A DNA stretch of 64,000 nucleotides from Pseudomonadota bacterium (GCA_018261615.1 JAGTSE010000022.1:1-64000), one strand, 5' to 3'. Numbered from the stretch's first letter, positions 26,986-36,204 are shown. The notes: generated from the sequence alone by a model not told the origin. Made by a program: numbers and translations.

Positions 26986-28362
26986 TTACATGTCGCGCCC
27001 GTTACTGTGGATCACCTGTTGCAGCCAGCGATAACTCTTCTTCGGTACGCGTTTCATATCTTTCAGATCGTGGTTTTCCCGGTTCACATACACTACGCCG
27101 TAGCGCTTACGCATATCGCCCTGTGAACTGAGAATGTCGATTAAGCCCCAGCCGAGATAGCCAATCACCTGTGCGCCATCAATGAAAATGGCATCCTGCA
27201 TCGCCTGAATATGGTCGCGGTGGTAGGCAATGCGGTAGTCGTCATCGATAGGGTTTACGCCGTCCCACTCCTCAATCACACCAATGCCGTTTTCAATCGG
27301 GAACACCGGCAAGCGCCAGTCGTTGTAGTAACGAGTGATAATGGCGCGAAAACCGAGGGGATCGATTTGCCAGCCCCATTCGGTAGCTTCAAGGTGCGGG
27401 TTGGCTTTATCGCCCTGTTGCAAGTAGTAGTTAACCGGAGTTTCTGGCGAAATAGCGTCGCTATCGAGGGTCTTACTGGCGTAATAGCTGAACGCCATAA
27501 AGTCGTTTTTCACGCGGGCGATTTGCGCCAGATCCTCATCGCGATAGATATCGCGGAAACCTTCGCGATCGACGACCGCCAGCACTTCCGGGCTGTAGCC
27601 CTGCCCGGCAAACACCCGCAACAAATTCTGGTTGAGAAACTCGTCATACTGGGTCGCGCAAAAAACATCGCGCGGCTTGCAGGTCGCCGGATAAATCAGT
27701 TGATGCGCCAGCATCCCGCCCATCAGCCGTCCGGGTTGTGTCTCGTGCAGATAGTGGGTGAGCAACACATGCGACATCATCACGTGATGCTGGATCTGGT
27801 ACAGCTCGCGCAGGGTTTTCCCGCCGTTGAGATAACCGCCCACCTGGAACGCGCCTGGCATGTGGTAAATATTCTGCTCATTGAAGGTCAGCCAGAACTT
27901 CACCCGGCTGCCGAAGCAATCGATCATTTTTTTGCCGTAGCGCACAAAGGCATCCTGCACATGTCGATCGGCAAAACCGTTGTACTGCTGCGCCAGTGCC
28001 AGCGGCATATCAAAGTGGTAGAGACATACCATCGGTTCGATGCCACGGGCCAGCAGATCATCAATAAAGTGGCCGTAAAACGCGATACCCTCTTCGTTGA
28101 ACTCGCCGTCGCCCTGCGGACAGACACGGCTCCAGGCGATCTGGAAGCGATAGCAGTTCATGCCCAGATCCTGCATTAAATCGAAATCTTCGCGATAGCG
28201 GTGGTAAGAATCGGTAGCGACTTTCCAGTCTGAGGCAAATTCGCTGGCTTCACGGATGTCATACACCGACATCCCTTTTCCGCCCTCATTCCATGCCCCT
28301 TCAGTCTGCATGCTGGATACGGAATTCCCCCACAAAAATCCGGTCGGTAACGTTTTTCTCAT
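26986..28362 (-). CDS. Glycoside hydrolase family 1, 6-phospho-beta-glucosidase
   Basis: Cytoplasmic enzyme of 458 residues that splits phosphorylated beta-glucosides into glucose 6-phosphate and an aglycone or sugar. The N-terminal GH1 signature is GFLWGNSVSSMQTEGAWNEGGKG. The acid/base is E162 in LTFNEQN and the nucleophile is E357 in FPIENGIG. The start is taken at 28362 (MRKTLPTGFLWG); the ATG at 28386 lies inside an operator palindrome and is not a credible start. It is the first gene of the operon GH1-IIC-GntR, 24 bases ahead of the permease. Confidence 0.93.
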   Translation of the reverse strand: MRKTLPTGFLWGNSVSSMQTEGAWNEGGKGMSVYDIREASEFASDWKVATDSYHRYREDFDLMQDLGMNCYRFQIAWSRVCPQGDGEFNEEGIAFYGHFIDDLLARGIEPMVCLYHFDMPLALAQQYNGFADRHVQDAFVRYGKKMIDCFGSRVKFWLTFNEQNIYHMPGAFQVGGYLNGGKTLRELYQIQHHVMMSHVLLTHYLHETQPGRLMGGMLAHQLIYPATCKPRDVFCATQYDEFLNQNLLRVFAGQGYSPEVLAVVDREGFRDIYRDEDLAQIARVKNDFMAFSYYASKTLDSDAISPETPVNYYLQQGDKANPHLEATEWGWQIDPLGFRAIITRYYNDWRLPVFPIENGIGVIEEWDGVNPIDDDYRIAYHRDHIQAMQDAIFIDGAQVIGYLGWGLIDILSSQGDMRKRYGVVYVNRENHDLKDMKRVPKKSYRWLQQVIHSNGRDM

Positions 28363-28374
28363 CGCGCCCTCTCC

Positions 28375-28433
28375 ATGACTAGTCATTTAATGAATATGAC
28401 TAGTCATATAGATAACGATGAAAAAATGGGCAA
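28375..28433 (-). promoter_or_regulatory. Promoter and twin operators of the phospho-beta-glucoside operon
   Basis: The perfect 12-bp palindrome ATGACTAGTCAT occurs at 28375-28386 and 28396-28407, centres exactly 21 bp apart (two helical turns). On the minus strand a -35 TTGCCC (28433-28428) and a -10 TATATG (28410-28405) are 17 bases apart, so the distal operator overlaps the -10 and the other covers the start region. This is the layout of a repressor-controlled promoter, presumably for the operon's own GntR protein. Confidence 0.75.
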
Positions 28434-28566
28434 AGAGAGATGTACAGATTTGTGATGGTTTTCGAAAGAATAACCGGATGGCACGGCAAAATCGGGGAGT
28501 TATGTCCGGGGAAAATGCATTATCGGATGACAGCTGCCCTTATCCTGCCCAAGGGTTTTACCACTC

Positions 28567-28598
28567 CAGGTCCGGTAAGCGCAGCGCTACCGGACCTG
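28567..28598. repeat. Perfect 11-bp inverted repeat
   Basis: CAGGTCCGGTA (28567-28577) pairs perfectly with TACCGGACCTG (28588-28598). It lies 16 bases past the aldo/keto reductase stop and could act as its terminator or stabilise the transcript end. No T run follows on that strand. Confidence 0.5.
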
Positions 28599-28613
28599 AT
28601 ATAGCAGAAAAAA

Positions 28614-29651
28614 CTACGATTTTAACTGGTTACGACGATACTCGCCCTGACGCTCCAGCATCCAGCCGGGATACTCGCGCGGCAACGCGCTTACGGCGTC
28701 GAGCTGTTGCAGCTCATCTTCACTTAAGCGAATCGCTGTGGCGGCCATGTTGTCATCCAGTTGTTCCTGCCGTTTAGCGCCAATAATCACGCTACTGACT
28801 ACCGGCTGATGCAGCAGCCAGGCCAGCGCGATTTGCGCTACCGAAACGCCTTTGCTCTCGGCAATGGCGCGCATCACATCCACGCAGTCAAAGGCGCGAT
28901 CTTTATTCACTGGCGGAAAATCAAACTCCAGCCGACGACCGCCCGCTTCCCCATTGCCATCGCGATCGTATTTACCGCTCAGCAAACCGCCAGCCAGCGG
29001 GCTCCAGACCATCAACCCGACACCTTCGCTCTGCATCATCGGCACCAGTTCGCGTTCCAGATCGCGCCCGGCAATGGTGTAGTAAGCCTGCAACGAGGCA
29101 AAACGTGCCAGTCCAAGCCGTTCGGAAATCCCCAGCGCCTTGGTAATCTGCCACGCCGCCCAGTTAGAGACGCCGATATAACGCACATGCCCGTGCTGCA
29201 CCAGATTATCCAGCGCATAGAGTGTCTCTTCGATCGGCGTAGCCGGATCAAAACCGTGCAGTTGGTAGAGATCGATATGATCGAGCTGCAAGCGACGCAG
29301 ACTCTCTTTCACGCTGCTGATAATGTGATAGCGCGAACTGCCTCGCGAGTTCACTCCGGCGGTGCCGGTTTCACCAAACACTTTAGTAGCGACAATCACA
29401 TTCTCGCGCGGAACTTTCAGGTTCTTCAGCGCCTGGCCGGTGATCTCTTCCGAGCGCCCTTCCGAATAAACATTGGCGGTATCGATAAAGTTAATGCCCG
29501 CATCAAGCGCGCGGCCAATCAACTGATCCGCCTGCGTCTGCTGTAGCTGGCCGATTTTGCCCCATAGCCCGCCTTCGCCGCCGAAGGTCATGGTGCCGAG
29601 GCATAACTCAGAAACAAACAGTCCAGTATTACCCAATTTTTGATAGCGCAT
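28614..29651 (-). CDS. Aldo/keto reductase
   Basis: 345-residue NADPH-dependent oxidoreductase of the AKR superfamily. The catalytic tetrad is visible as D57, Y62 (TANVYSEGRS), K90 (VIVATKVFG) and H132 (YQLHGFD). The cofactor-binding end is present as SSVIIGAKRQEQLDDN. It resembles the large group of general aldehyde or pyridoxal-type reductases, and the substrate cannot be named. It lies between the GH1 operon and ybiR, in the same direction but with its own gaps, and has no counterpart here in E. coli, so it belongs to the accessory block between ldtB and ybiR. Confidence 0.9.
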   Translation of the reverse strand: MRYQKLGNTGLFVSELCLGTMTFGGEGGLWGKIGQLQQTQADQLIGRALDAGINFIDTANVYSEGRSEEITGQALKNLKVPRENVIVATKVFGETGTAGVNSRGSSRYHIISSVKESLRRLQLDHIDLYQLHGFDPATPIEETLYALDNLVQHGHVRYIGVSNWAAWQITKALGISERLGLARFASLQAYYTIAGRDLERELVPMMQSEGVGLMVWSPLAGGLLSGKYDRDGNGEAGGRRLEFDFPPVNKDRAFDCVDVMRAIAESKGVSVAQIALAWLLHQPVVSSVIIGAKRQEQLDDNMAATAIRLSEDELQQLDAVSALPREYPGWMLERQGEYRRNQLKS

Positions 29652-29821
29652 GATGGCGTATCCTCATCGGTTTAGTTGACGCAACAGTTATACGGAATCT
29701 TTTGGCAGGAAGAATGTGAGGATCCTGCCTGTTTCTTGCCCAATTCTCTGATTATCCGCGAGGCGCATCACCAAAGACTTTGTAATCAGGCAATTGCGCA
29801 GGCCAAACCGACCAATCAGCA

Positions 29822-30931
29822 CTATCTGAATAAGAGTAATCCGTATCCGACGGCCGCAGCCCACAGCAACATCGGCAGGGAATAGAGGTGAAAGCGCCAC
29901 CAGATACGGCGATCGTTCGCCATCCGCAGCGCAATAAGGTTGGCCAGCGATCCGGGCAATAAACCAAAACCACCGACATTCACCGCCCAGGCCAGTAAGG
30001 TATCCGGCGGAACATAGTTGAGCAGCAAAATGGTGGCAGGCACATTACTGATAAATTGCGACAAGCCAATAGCCGCAAGCCACAACCCAGAAGGCGAAAG
30101 CTGGCTGGTGCTGGTCAGCACGCTGTGCAGCGTCGGAAGCTGGATCAGCAGATGTACATCGATAAACATGGCAATAAAGACCAGCAGCAATGTCCAGTCA
30201 ACACTCAGCACCACGCGACGCGCCAGCAGCAGAAAACCGATCGCGATCAGCGCCAGCCCCCACAACTCCTGCTTTAGCTCCAGCGCAGTAATAAAGACGA
30301 GGTAAAACCCGAGGCAACTCCATACCAGACGCGGTTGCCAGTTGGCTGCATGTGTACCGCTGTGGTAGTTGAGGGCTTTATTAGGAAAACAAAACCAGCA
30401 CAGCACCAGCAACGTTGCCATCATCGCCAGCGCCAGCGGCGTCATCTGCCAGATAAACGCCGGGAATGAGAGGCCGGAGCGCCCCCATAATAAGATGTTT
30501 TGCGGGTTACCAATCGGTGTCAGCAACGAACCGGCATTGACCGCCAGTGCTTCGAAGATGATCAGCCGGTTGACCGGGATTTCACACAGCTTCTTTAGCG
30601 TAATGGTCAGCGGCACCACAATAAACAGCGCCACATCGTTGGTTAAGAAGGTGGAGAGCAGCGCCGCCGCCAGCACCATAAACATCGCCAGTCGGCGTTC
30701 ATTGTGAAAACGACGCACCATGCGCCGCCCGAGCACATCGAAATAGCCGCTAAGCTCAACGCCCTTAGTCAGCAGCATCAGCCCGCTCAGGGTGATAATG
30801 GTGTGCCAGTCAATCGACCCAGGCCAGCGCGCAGGCGCGAACGGGACGAAGAAGCAGAGCGCAACGCCAATAATCAACAGCAGATGGAGGAAATGGTCGC
30901 GCACCAGTGCACGAAACAGCGGTATGCTCAT
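29822..30931 (-). CDS. ybiR: Predicted inner-membrane anion transporter YbiR
   Basis: 369-residue polytopic protein of the ArsB/NhaD (ion transporter) superfamily, matching E. coli YbiR from [12 protein letters not shown]. Around ten membrane segments are visible, with the conserved stretches [19 protein letters not shown] and [19 protein letters not shown]. The substrate is not established. The start at 30931 overlaps the mntR stop by four bases (ATGA), so it is translationally coupled to mntR. A longer frame to 31138 runs antisense-like through mntR and is not real. Linkage to a manganese regulator suggests a role in metal or anion balance, by inference only. Confidence 0.93.
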   Translation of the reverse strand: MSIPLFRALVRDHFLHLLLIIGVALCFFVPFAPARWPGSIDWHTIITLSGLMLLTKGVELSGYFDVLGRRMVRRFHNERRLAMFMVLAAALLSTFLTNDVALFIVVPLTITLKKLCEIPVNRLIIFEALAVNAGSLLTPIGNPQNILLWGRSGLSFPAFIWQMTPLALAMMATLLVLCWFCFPNKALNYHSGTHAANWQPRLVWSCLGFYLVFITALELKQELWGLALIAIGFLLLARRVVLSVDWTLLLVFIAMFIDVHLLIQLPTLHSVLTSTSQLSPSGLWLAAIGLSQFISNVPATILLLNYVPPDTLLAWAVNVGGFGLLPGSLANLIALRMANDRRIWWRFHLYSLPMLLWAAAVGYGLLLFR

Positions 30932-31398
30932 TCGGAAGGCAGCCCGTGTTGCAGGGTAAAACGGCGGAAACAGTCGAGGGTTTCCTGGCTGACGTGGTGC
31001 TCCATCCCTTCCGCATCGCGGCGGGCAATCTCCGGGCTGACGCCAAGCACCAGCAGAAAACTTTCCACAATTTGATGGCGCTCGCGACTCTCCTGCGCCA
31101 GCTTCTCCCCTTCCGGCGTCAGAAAAACACCGCGCCACGGGATCTGCTCAATTAACCCGACGGTCGCCAGTTTTTTCAGCATTTTTGCTACGGTAGGCTG
31201 CGAAACGCCAAGACGCGCCGCCATATCCACCTGGCGGGCTTCGCCCACTTCGCGAATTAAATCGGAAATCAGTTCGACGTAGTCGTCAATCAGCTCGCGA
31301 CGATGCGCTTCGCGCACCTGGCGAAAACCTTCGACGTGCTCTTCAACATTTACCAGCGTCACTTTTTTTATTGTTGGATTCGCTGCGCGACGGTTCAT
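30928..31398 (-). CDS. mntR: Manganese-responsive regulator MntR
   Basis: DtxR-family repressor/activator of manganese genes. The 156 residues match E. coli MntR from MNRRAANPT. The winged helix carries [25 protein letters not shown], and metal ligands lie in the dimerisation half ([19 protein letters not shown], with the E-x2-H pair). It represses mntS and mntH when Mn(II) is plentiful. It is divergent from mntS, with an MntR box in the gap at 31505-31528. The stop codon overlaps the ybiR start. Confidence 0.97.
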   Translation of the reverse strand: MNRRAANPTIKKVTLVNVEEHVEGFRQVREAHRRELIDDYVELISDLIREVGEARQVDMAARLGVSQPTVAKMLKKLATVGLIEQIPWRGVFLTPEGEKLAQESRERHQIVESFLLVLGVSPEIARRDAEGMEHHVSQETLDCFRRFTLQHGLPSE

Positions 31399-31504
31399 TG
31401 TGTTTCCTCTGACAGTGTGACGCGGTGCTGCATCATATAAGAGAAGCGCCATTGTAAACCATCCGTGAACCAGCACAAAAAATTAACGCATTAGCCATAG
31501 CTAT

Positions 31505-31528
31505 AAAACATAGCCTGTGCTATATCTG
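31505..31528. promoter_or_regulatory. MntR box upstream of mntS
   Basis: AACATAGC-CTGT-GCTATATC is a near-perfect dyad of the known MntR-box type (AAACATAGC ... GCTATGTTT at E. coli mntH). It lies about 60 bases before mntS and 110 before mntR, so it should confer manganese repression on mntS. Confidence 0.8.
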
Positions 31529-31586
31529 TATGTAATGCGTTCACCTTTCACGGAGCGAAGGGCCACGAAAGCGTAAGGAGGTTCCG

Positions 31587-31718
31587 ATGAATGAGTTCAA
31601 GAGGTGCATGCTTGTGTTTAGTCACTCTCCTTTTAAAGTCCGTTTAATGCTGCTGAATATGCTGTGCGATATCATCAATGGCAAACCGCAGCAGACCCCG
31701 GACAAACCTTCCCACTAA
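31587..31718 (+). CDS. mntS: Small protein MntS
   Basis: 43-codon gene whose product (starting MNEFKRCMLVFSHSPFKVRL) is nearly the same as E. coli MntS (42 residues). MntS raises free intracellular manganese, apparently by inhibiting the exporter MntP, and is made when manganese is scarce. The start follows AAGGAGG. The C-terminal tail (KPQQTPDKPSH) differs slightly. The region was first described in E. coli as the small RNA RybA. A terminator follows at 31720. Divergent from mntR, with the MntR box between. Confidence 0.95.
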   Translation: MNEFKRCMLVFSHSPFKVRLMLLNMLCDIINGKPQQTPDKPSH

Positions 31719-31719
31719 T

Positions 31720-31751
31720 GCGGCGTCGCGGTACGCCGCTTCATTTTTTTG
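31720..31751 (+). terminator. Rho-independent terminator after mntS
   Basis: Stem GCGGCGT (31720-31726) with ACGCCGC (31733-31739) is followed by TTCATTTTTTT. The remaining 245 bases to opgE hold no further gene that I can support. Confidence 0.85.
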
Positions 31752-31996
31752 TCACAATCCCCCGTCATACTGAACGTTTTACCTAAGAATTCGCGTATTT
31801 TTGCTGGATTTGCAATCACTCTCTCAAAACAACCGGTTAGCTGGTGTTGACCTTCGTTGCGCCTCGCTCTATCTTTGCGCTGCCCTGCACAAATTGCGGC
31901 TCACAGAAGCGGACCATATCCCCTCTCCACGCACTGTCCGGCAGGTTTTGACCTTTACGCCAGGGTGAGCACATGGCGGTTTCGCGATAGTTATCA

Positions 31997-33586
31997 ATGA
32001 GCCTAATTCTGAAAGAATCCACTGCGTTTCGCAGCCAGACCGTCAATCCGTGGACGGGTTTCTATTTCCTCCAGTCGATGTTGATTAATTTTGCTCTTGG
32101 TTACGAATTCAGCGTGTTGTATGCCGTTGTCCTGAGCTGTGCCCTGATTGTGCTGTGGCGTCATGCGCCGCGCGCGCAGAAGGTGTTTATCGGTATTATC
32201 TCTCTGGTAGCTGCGTGTTATTTCCCGTTTGGTCAGGCCTATGGCGCGCCGAACTTCAATACGCTGCTCGCTCTGCTGTCGACCAATATGGAAGAGTCGA
32301 CGGAGATTCTGACTATTTTCCCGTGGCATCACTATGCAATTGGTCTGTTTATCTTCGCACTGGGTGTCATTTCGATGCGTCGCCGCATCCTGGCCACGCC
32401 GACGCCGTGGATAAAGTGGGATACCGTAGGCACCGTGTTTTGCGTGGCGTCTTATTTTATCGGCCCGGTACATAACCACTTTCTGGGATATGACTTCAGG
32501 ATTATCGATACCGGCGTACCGGTGCTGCGCTTCGTGCGCGACGTGGCGTTTAACTACCATGAGGTCGTGGTTGAACGGGAGAATATGGCGCAGCTCTCCG
32601 GCATGAAAGACACCTGGACCATAAGTGCGTTCAAACCGAAATATCATATTTATGTGGTGGTGATTGGTGAAAGTGCGCGCCGTGATGCGTTAGGCGCGTT
32701 TGGCGGTCACTGGAATAACACGCCTTTTGCTAGCCAGGCGAACGGCACTTTCTTTATGGATTACGTGTCTGCCAGCGGCTCAACGCAGAAGTCGCTCGGT
32801 CTGACGCTGAACCGGGTGATTGATGATAACCCGCAATACCAGGATAACTTTGTTACGCTGGCGAATCGTGCGGGTTTCCAGACATGGTGGTTCTCTAATC
32901 AGGGGCAAATTGGCGAATACGATACGGCGATCGCCAGTATTGCGAAGCGCGCCGATGAAGTGCAGTTCCTGAAAAATGGCGATTTTGAAGCGAATAAAAA
33001 CACCCGTGACGAAGAACTGCTGAAGTTGACCGCTCAGGTCTTTTCAACGCCGCGCACACAGCCGCAGATGATCGTTCTGCATCTGATGGGATCGCACCCG
33101 CAGGCCTGTGATCGCACCGGCGGTAAATACAACGAGTTTGTACAATCGAAAGAAACGTCCTGCTACCTCTACTCCATCACACAGACAGACGATCTGCTTG
33201 GCAAGCTCTATTCCCAGTTGGTGAATACCGGCGACAGCTTTTCAATGGTCTATTTTTCCGATCACGGTCTGGCAATTAAAGAGCGCGGTAGAGAGGCGCA
33301 GTATCTGACACATGCCGACAAGTTCCAGCAGAATTTCCAGGTGCCGTTTATGGTGCTCTCCAGCGATGATACAAAGCATCGGATCATCAAGGCTCGCCGT
33401 TCAGCGAATGATTTTCTCAGTTTCTTCTCACAGTGGACCGGGATCGCCGCCGGGGAGATAAAAAATCCTTACCGCTTTTTCTCCGAGCAAAAGGCTGGGC
33501 CAGCCTACATTACTAACTTTAAGTTACAGAAAGTTGACTATAACCAACTGGACACGGATCTTTTTGATATCCACAGTAAGCACTGA
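31997..33586 (+). CDS. opgE: Phosphoethanolamine transferase OpgE (YbiP)
   Basis: Inner-membrane enzyme that adds phosphoethanolamine from phosphatidylethanolamine to osmoregulated periplasmic glucans. The 529-residue protein matches E. coli OpgE. The N-terminal third has about five membrane helices (first near residues 18-40). The periplasmic alkaline-phosphatase-like sulfatase domain follows, with VVIGESARRDALGAFGG (metal-binding E), SASGSTQKSLGLT (the nucleophilic threonine region) and YFSDHG (metal D-H). It converges on ompX, and the two were once separated by a single shared terminator that is now split by an insertion sequence. Confidence 0.95.
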   Translation: MSLILKESTAFRSQTVNPWTGFYFLQSMLINFALGYEFSVLYAVVLSCALIVLWRHAPRAQKVFIGIISLVAACYFPFGQAYGAPNFNTLLALLSTNMEESTEILTIFPWHHYAIGLFIFALGVISMRRRILATPTPWIKWDTVGTVFCVASYFIGPVHNHFLGYDFRIIDTGVPVLRFVRDVAFNYHEVVVERENMAQLSGMKDTWTISAFKPKYHIYVVVIGESARRDALGAFGGHWNNTPFASQANGTFFMDYVSASGSTQKSLGLTLNRVIDDNPQYQDNFVTLANRAGFQTWWFSNQGQIGEYDTAIASIAKRADEVQFLKNGDFEANKNTRDEELLKLTAQVFSTPRTQPQMIVLHLMGSHPQACDRTGGKYNEFVQSKETSCYLYSITQTDDLLGKLYSQLVNTGDSFSMVYFSDHGLAIKERGREAQYLTHADKFQQNFQVPFMVLSSDDTKHRIIKARRSANDFLSFFSQWTGIAAGEIKNPYRFFSEQKAGPAYITNFKLQKVDYNQLDTDLFDIHSKH

Positions 33587-33615
33587 TTGGTGAGCGTTTC
33601 AGGCAAAAAAAATCC

Positions 33616-33626
33616 GCCCATTGGGC
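33616..33626. repeat. Target-site duplication, left copy
   Basis: GCCCATTGGGC, identical to 34211-34221 on the other side of the IS4-like element. An 11-bp duplication is characteristic of IS4-family insertion. Confidence 0.85.
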
Positions 33627-34210
33627 TAACACCGTTCACTTAAGATGTTTTGAGTGAACGGGATACTGGGTGAGGTGATAAAGCCTTTGTAATCACCTGA
33701 TTCACCCTCACATTCGATTACCCGGCCCTGCCAGTATTCAGGCAACGAGCAATCCTGTTTTCGGGCCTGTGGTGAGACCGGCATCTCCACCAGATAGTCT
33801 CCTTCAGCAAACGTTTTCAGTATCCGGTATTTTGTATTGCCCTTCAGCGGAACCAGCCAGTGCGCTTCCTGTTGCCTGCGCTGCCAGTTAATCAGTAACC
33901 CTGCTGATAAATAGCAGCGGTCAAACAGCGTCAGACTTTTCGCCTGCGGCGACAGCTGCTTCGCGTAGCTGACTTCACCGGTGTTTGCCGGACCGAATTT
34001 CACGTCGTGGATCAACCATCAAGCACCTGAGAAATCCACTCAGGGGAATAGCACGCTGAAAACAGGAAAGTGAAGCGGGTTCAGCCCAGGTCTGGGTATC
34101 GTCAAGCCAGGTTGAAAGCATAAAAAAGCCCCATCAGAGAATTGATGAGGCTATTGTCACTTACCCGCCGGATCGTTCAACCGATCATTTTGCTTAACCG
34201 ATCGGTGTTA
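33627..34210 (-). mobile_element. Internally deleted IS4-family insertion sequence
   Basis: A 584-bp element bounded by imperfect inverted ends that both begin TAACACCG (then a TC and TTAAG match), and flanked by the 11-bp duplication GCCCATTGGGC. Complete IS4-family elements are about 1.3-1.5 kb, so most of the interior is missing. Removing the element plus one duplication copy restores a perfect terminator hairpin AAATCC-GCCCATTGGGC-GGATTT between opgE and ompX, which proves the insertion boundaries. It cannot encode a full transposase and could move only with help in trans. Confidence 0.88.
33629..34121 (-). pseudogene. IS4-family transposase fragments
   Basis: Reading down from 34121, about 25 residues of N-terminal sequence (LDDTQTWAEPASLSCFQRAIPL) are IS4-transposase-like. 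After a frame change and internal deletion the frame continues as IHDVKFGPANTGEVSYAKQL and SLTLFDRCYLSAGLLINWQ, which includes the second catalytic aspartate of the DDE triad, then HWLVPLKGNTKYR. It breaks off after YKGFITS, before the Y-(2)-R-(3)-E-(6)-K region with the catalytic glutamate, and runs out through the terminal repeat. It therefore lacks part of the N-half and the whole C-terminal third and is inactive. Confidence 0.82.
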
Positions 34211-34221
34211 GCCCATTGGGC
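34211..34221. repeat. Target-site duplication, right copy
   Basis: GCCCATTGGGC, the partner of 33616-33626. It is half of the original ompX/opgE bidirectional terminator stem. Confidence 0.85.
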
Positions 34222-34245
34222 GGATTTTCTATATCGCCGAAGCGA

Positions 34246-34758
34246 TTAGAAACGGTAACCAACACCGGCAATCCAGGTGCCGACATCAACGCTACGAATA
34301 CGGCTCTGCTCGTAGGAGAAATCCAGAGCGACGTTTTCCATCGGGTTGAACTGCAGACCAGCACCGTAAGAGAAGCCGTAGTCGCTGGTGTCAGAAACTT
34401 TAGCGGTATCAACAGTCTTCTGGAATTTACCGTAACCAACACCGACTACGCCGTAGATGCTCGCCCAGTCGTTCAGACGGTAAGCCGGACCTGCGGTGAT
34501 GCCATAGTACTGCGCTTTGTTATAGACGCCGCTTTCGGTACGATCTTTTTCAGTGTAAGTAAAGGAACCGATAACACCCAGCGGGTTGTCGTTCTGCTCG
34601 TAGCGGTATTTCAGGTTGAAACCGTTAGTTTTGTTAGCAACGCCCGACATATCGCTCTGAGCGTAGCCGCCAGTAACGGTTGAAGTTGCTGCTACTGCGG
34701 AACCTGCAGATACCGCCAGGAGAGCGGCCAGTGCTGAAAGACATGCAATTTTTTTCAT
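34246..34758 (-). CDS. ompX: Outer membrane protein OmpX
   Basis: Eight-stranded outer-membrane beta-barrel of the OmpX/Ail family, 170 residues. The signal peptide covers residues 1-23 (MKKIACLSALAALLAVSAGS AVA). The barrel starts ATSTVTGGYAQS and ends with the terminal phenylalanine in AGVGYRF, the Bam recognition signal. Extracellular loops differ most from E. coli (for example AKVSDTSDYG), while the strands are conserved. The start is at 34758; four codons of open frame upstream have no homology. Its downstream terminator is split by an IS4-like element, so its transcript may now read into the element. Confidence 0.97.
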   Translation of the reverse strand: MKKIACLSALAALLAVSAGSAVAATSTVTGGYAQSDMSGVANKTNGFNLKYRYEQNDNPLGVIGSFTYTEKDRTESGVYNKAQYYGITAGPAYRLNDWASIYGVVGVGYGKFQKTVDTAKVSDTSDYGFSYGAGLQFNPMENVALDFSYEQSRIRSVDVGTWIAGVGYRF

Positions 34759-35121
34759 AATCCACCTCAAATGTGCTTCAAGTAAATCCTACGTCCTACG
34801 CTTTTAAATATATCAAAAATGGTCAGGAAACTCTTTGCAGGAATTAGGGTCTAACGTACCATTTCATGTAACAGAAAGTTTCCGCTACTGAACAACTCTT
34901 TCAAAAAAAACGAACTTTCCCACATAACGCGCCATTATGCTGCACAATAAGTGGCACATTCATCCAGACAATTCTTAAATCAACAGGTTAATTAACCATC
35001 AGACAATCCTTATCTTACGGATATTCGCGCACTTTTTTTCAACCACCACTCAACCAGCCGAAGGTATTTTCAAGTAGACTGACGGCTTTACTTCACTTGA
35101 CATAAATTGACGGGAGAAAGG
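34759..35121. other. Intergenic region ompX-rhtA, 363 bases
   Basis: AT-rich gap between the divergent ompX and rhtA. It must contain both promoters. I see no open frame, no repeat family and no operator that I can name with confidence. Confidence 0.4.
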
Positions 35122-36009
35122 ATGCCAGGGTTGTCTCGTAAGTTGCCGGTATGGCTGCCGGTGTTGGTGTTACTTATCGCCATGATCTCTATTCAGGGCG
35201 GTGCATCGCTGGCGAAATCTTTGTTTCCACTGGTTGGTGCGCCTGGCGTCACCGCATTGCGTCTGGCGCTCGGCACGATTATCCTGGCCATCGTCTTCAA
35301 ACCCTGGCGGTTACGTTTCACCCGCGAGCAACGTTTGCCGCTGCTGTTTTATGGGCTGTCACTCGGCGGGATGAACTATATGTTCTACCTCTCAATTCAG
35401 ACCATACCGCTTGGTATCGCCGTGGCGCTGGAATTTACCGGGCCGCTGGCCGTTGCGCTGTTCTCCTCCCGCCGCCCGGTCGATTTTATCTGGGTGATCT
35501 TTGCTGTACTCGGGCTGTGGTATTTGCTGCCGCTGGGAGAAAACGTCTCACATGTGAATCTGAGCGGCGCAGCCTTTGCCCTCGGCGCCGGTGCCTGCTG
35601 GGCGATTTACATCCTCTGCGGCCAGCGCGCGGGTGAGGAGCACGGCCCGGCAACGGTCGCGCTTGGCTCGTTAATTGCGGCGATCGTGTTTGTCCCTCTC
35701 GGCGCTCTCCAGTCTGGCGAGCTGCTTTGGCACTGGTCGATTTTGCCGCTTGGTATCGTTGTTGCCGTGTTGTCCACCGCACTGCCCTACTCACTGGAAA
35801 TGATTGCATTAACCAGGCTTCCTACCCGCACCTTCGGTACGCTGATGAGTATGGAGCCAGCGATGGCAGCCATCTCAGGCATGGTTTTCCTTGGCGAAAC
35901 GCTCGCTTTACAGCAGGTGCTGGCGCTGATGGCCATCGTCATCGCCTCGATGGGCTCCACGCTGACGCTACGGCGGGAAAATAAAATCCGCAAAGTGGAG
36001 ATTAGTTAA
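35122..36009 (+). CDS. rhtA: Threonine/homoserine exporter RhtA
   Basis: Inner-membrane drug/metabolite transporter (DMT, EamA family) that exports threonine and homoserine. 295 residues with about ten membrane helices in two EamA halves. Diagnostic stretches shared with E. coli RhtA are IQGGASLAKSLFPLVGAPGVTALR near the N-terminus and EFTGPLAVALFSSRRPVDF. The start at 35122 (MPGLSRKLPVWLP) matches E. coli; an in-frame ATG at 35107 overlaps the ribosome binding site GGGAGAAAGG. Single-gene unit. The following 296 bases up to dps are AT-rich and hold the dps regulatory sites. Confidence 0.95.
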   Translation: MPGLSRKLPVWLPVLVLLIAMISIQGGASLAKSLFPLVGAPGVTALRLALGTIILAIVFKPWRLRFTREQRLPLLFYGLSLGGMNYMFYLSIQTIPLGIAVALEFTGPLAVALFSSRRPVDFIWVIFAVLGLWYLLPLGENVSHVNLSGAAFALGAGACWAIYILCGQRAGEEHGPATVALGSLIAAIVFVPLGALQSGELLWHWSILPLGIVVAVLSTALPYSLEMIALTRLPTRTFGTLMSMEPAMAAISGMVFLGETLALQQVLALMAIVIASMGSTLTLRRENKIRKVEIS

Positions 36010-36204
36010 ATATTTATTATTCAGTATGAGATTCATCTCGTGCTGAATATTCTCCAACCTCAGAGACATTATTTCTTACGTTTACGTACATTTCTGCTTA
36101 AATAGGATTACCGTCCCCTTTCATGCCAGAAATTATTTAATTTTTCTTATAATTCATTCCGTTAGTTGTTACTACGTAAAAAATGAGCATATATTCTGGT
36201 TTTG

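Noticed and set aside
28440..28465. CRP-like half-site upstream of the GH1 operon
   Set aside because: Only one TGTGA half is present; the other half does not match, so I do not call it.
30931..31138. Upstream extension of ybiR through mntR
   Set aside because: The extra 69 residues come from another frame of mntR. The E. coli start and the ATGA overlap with mntR fix the start at 30931.
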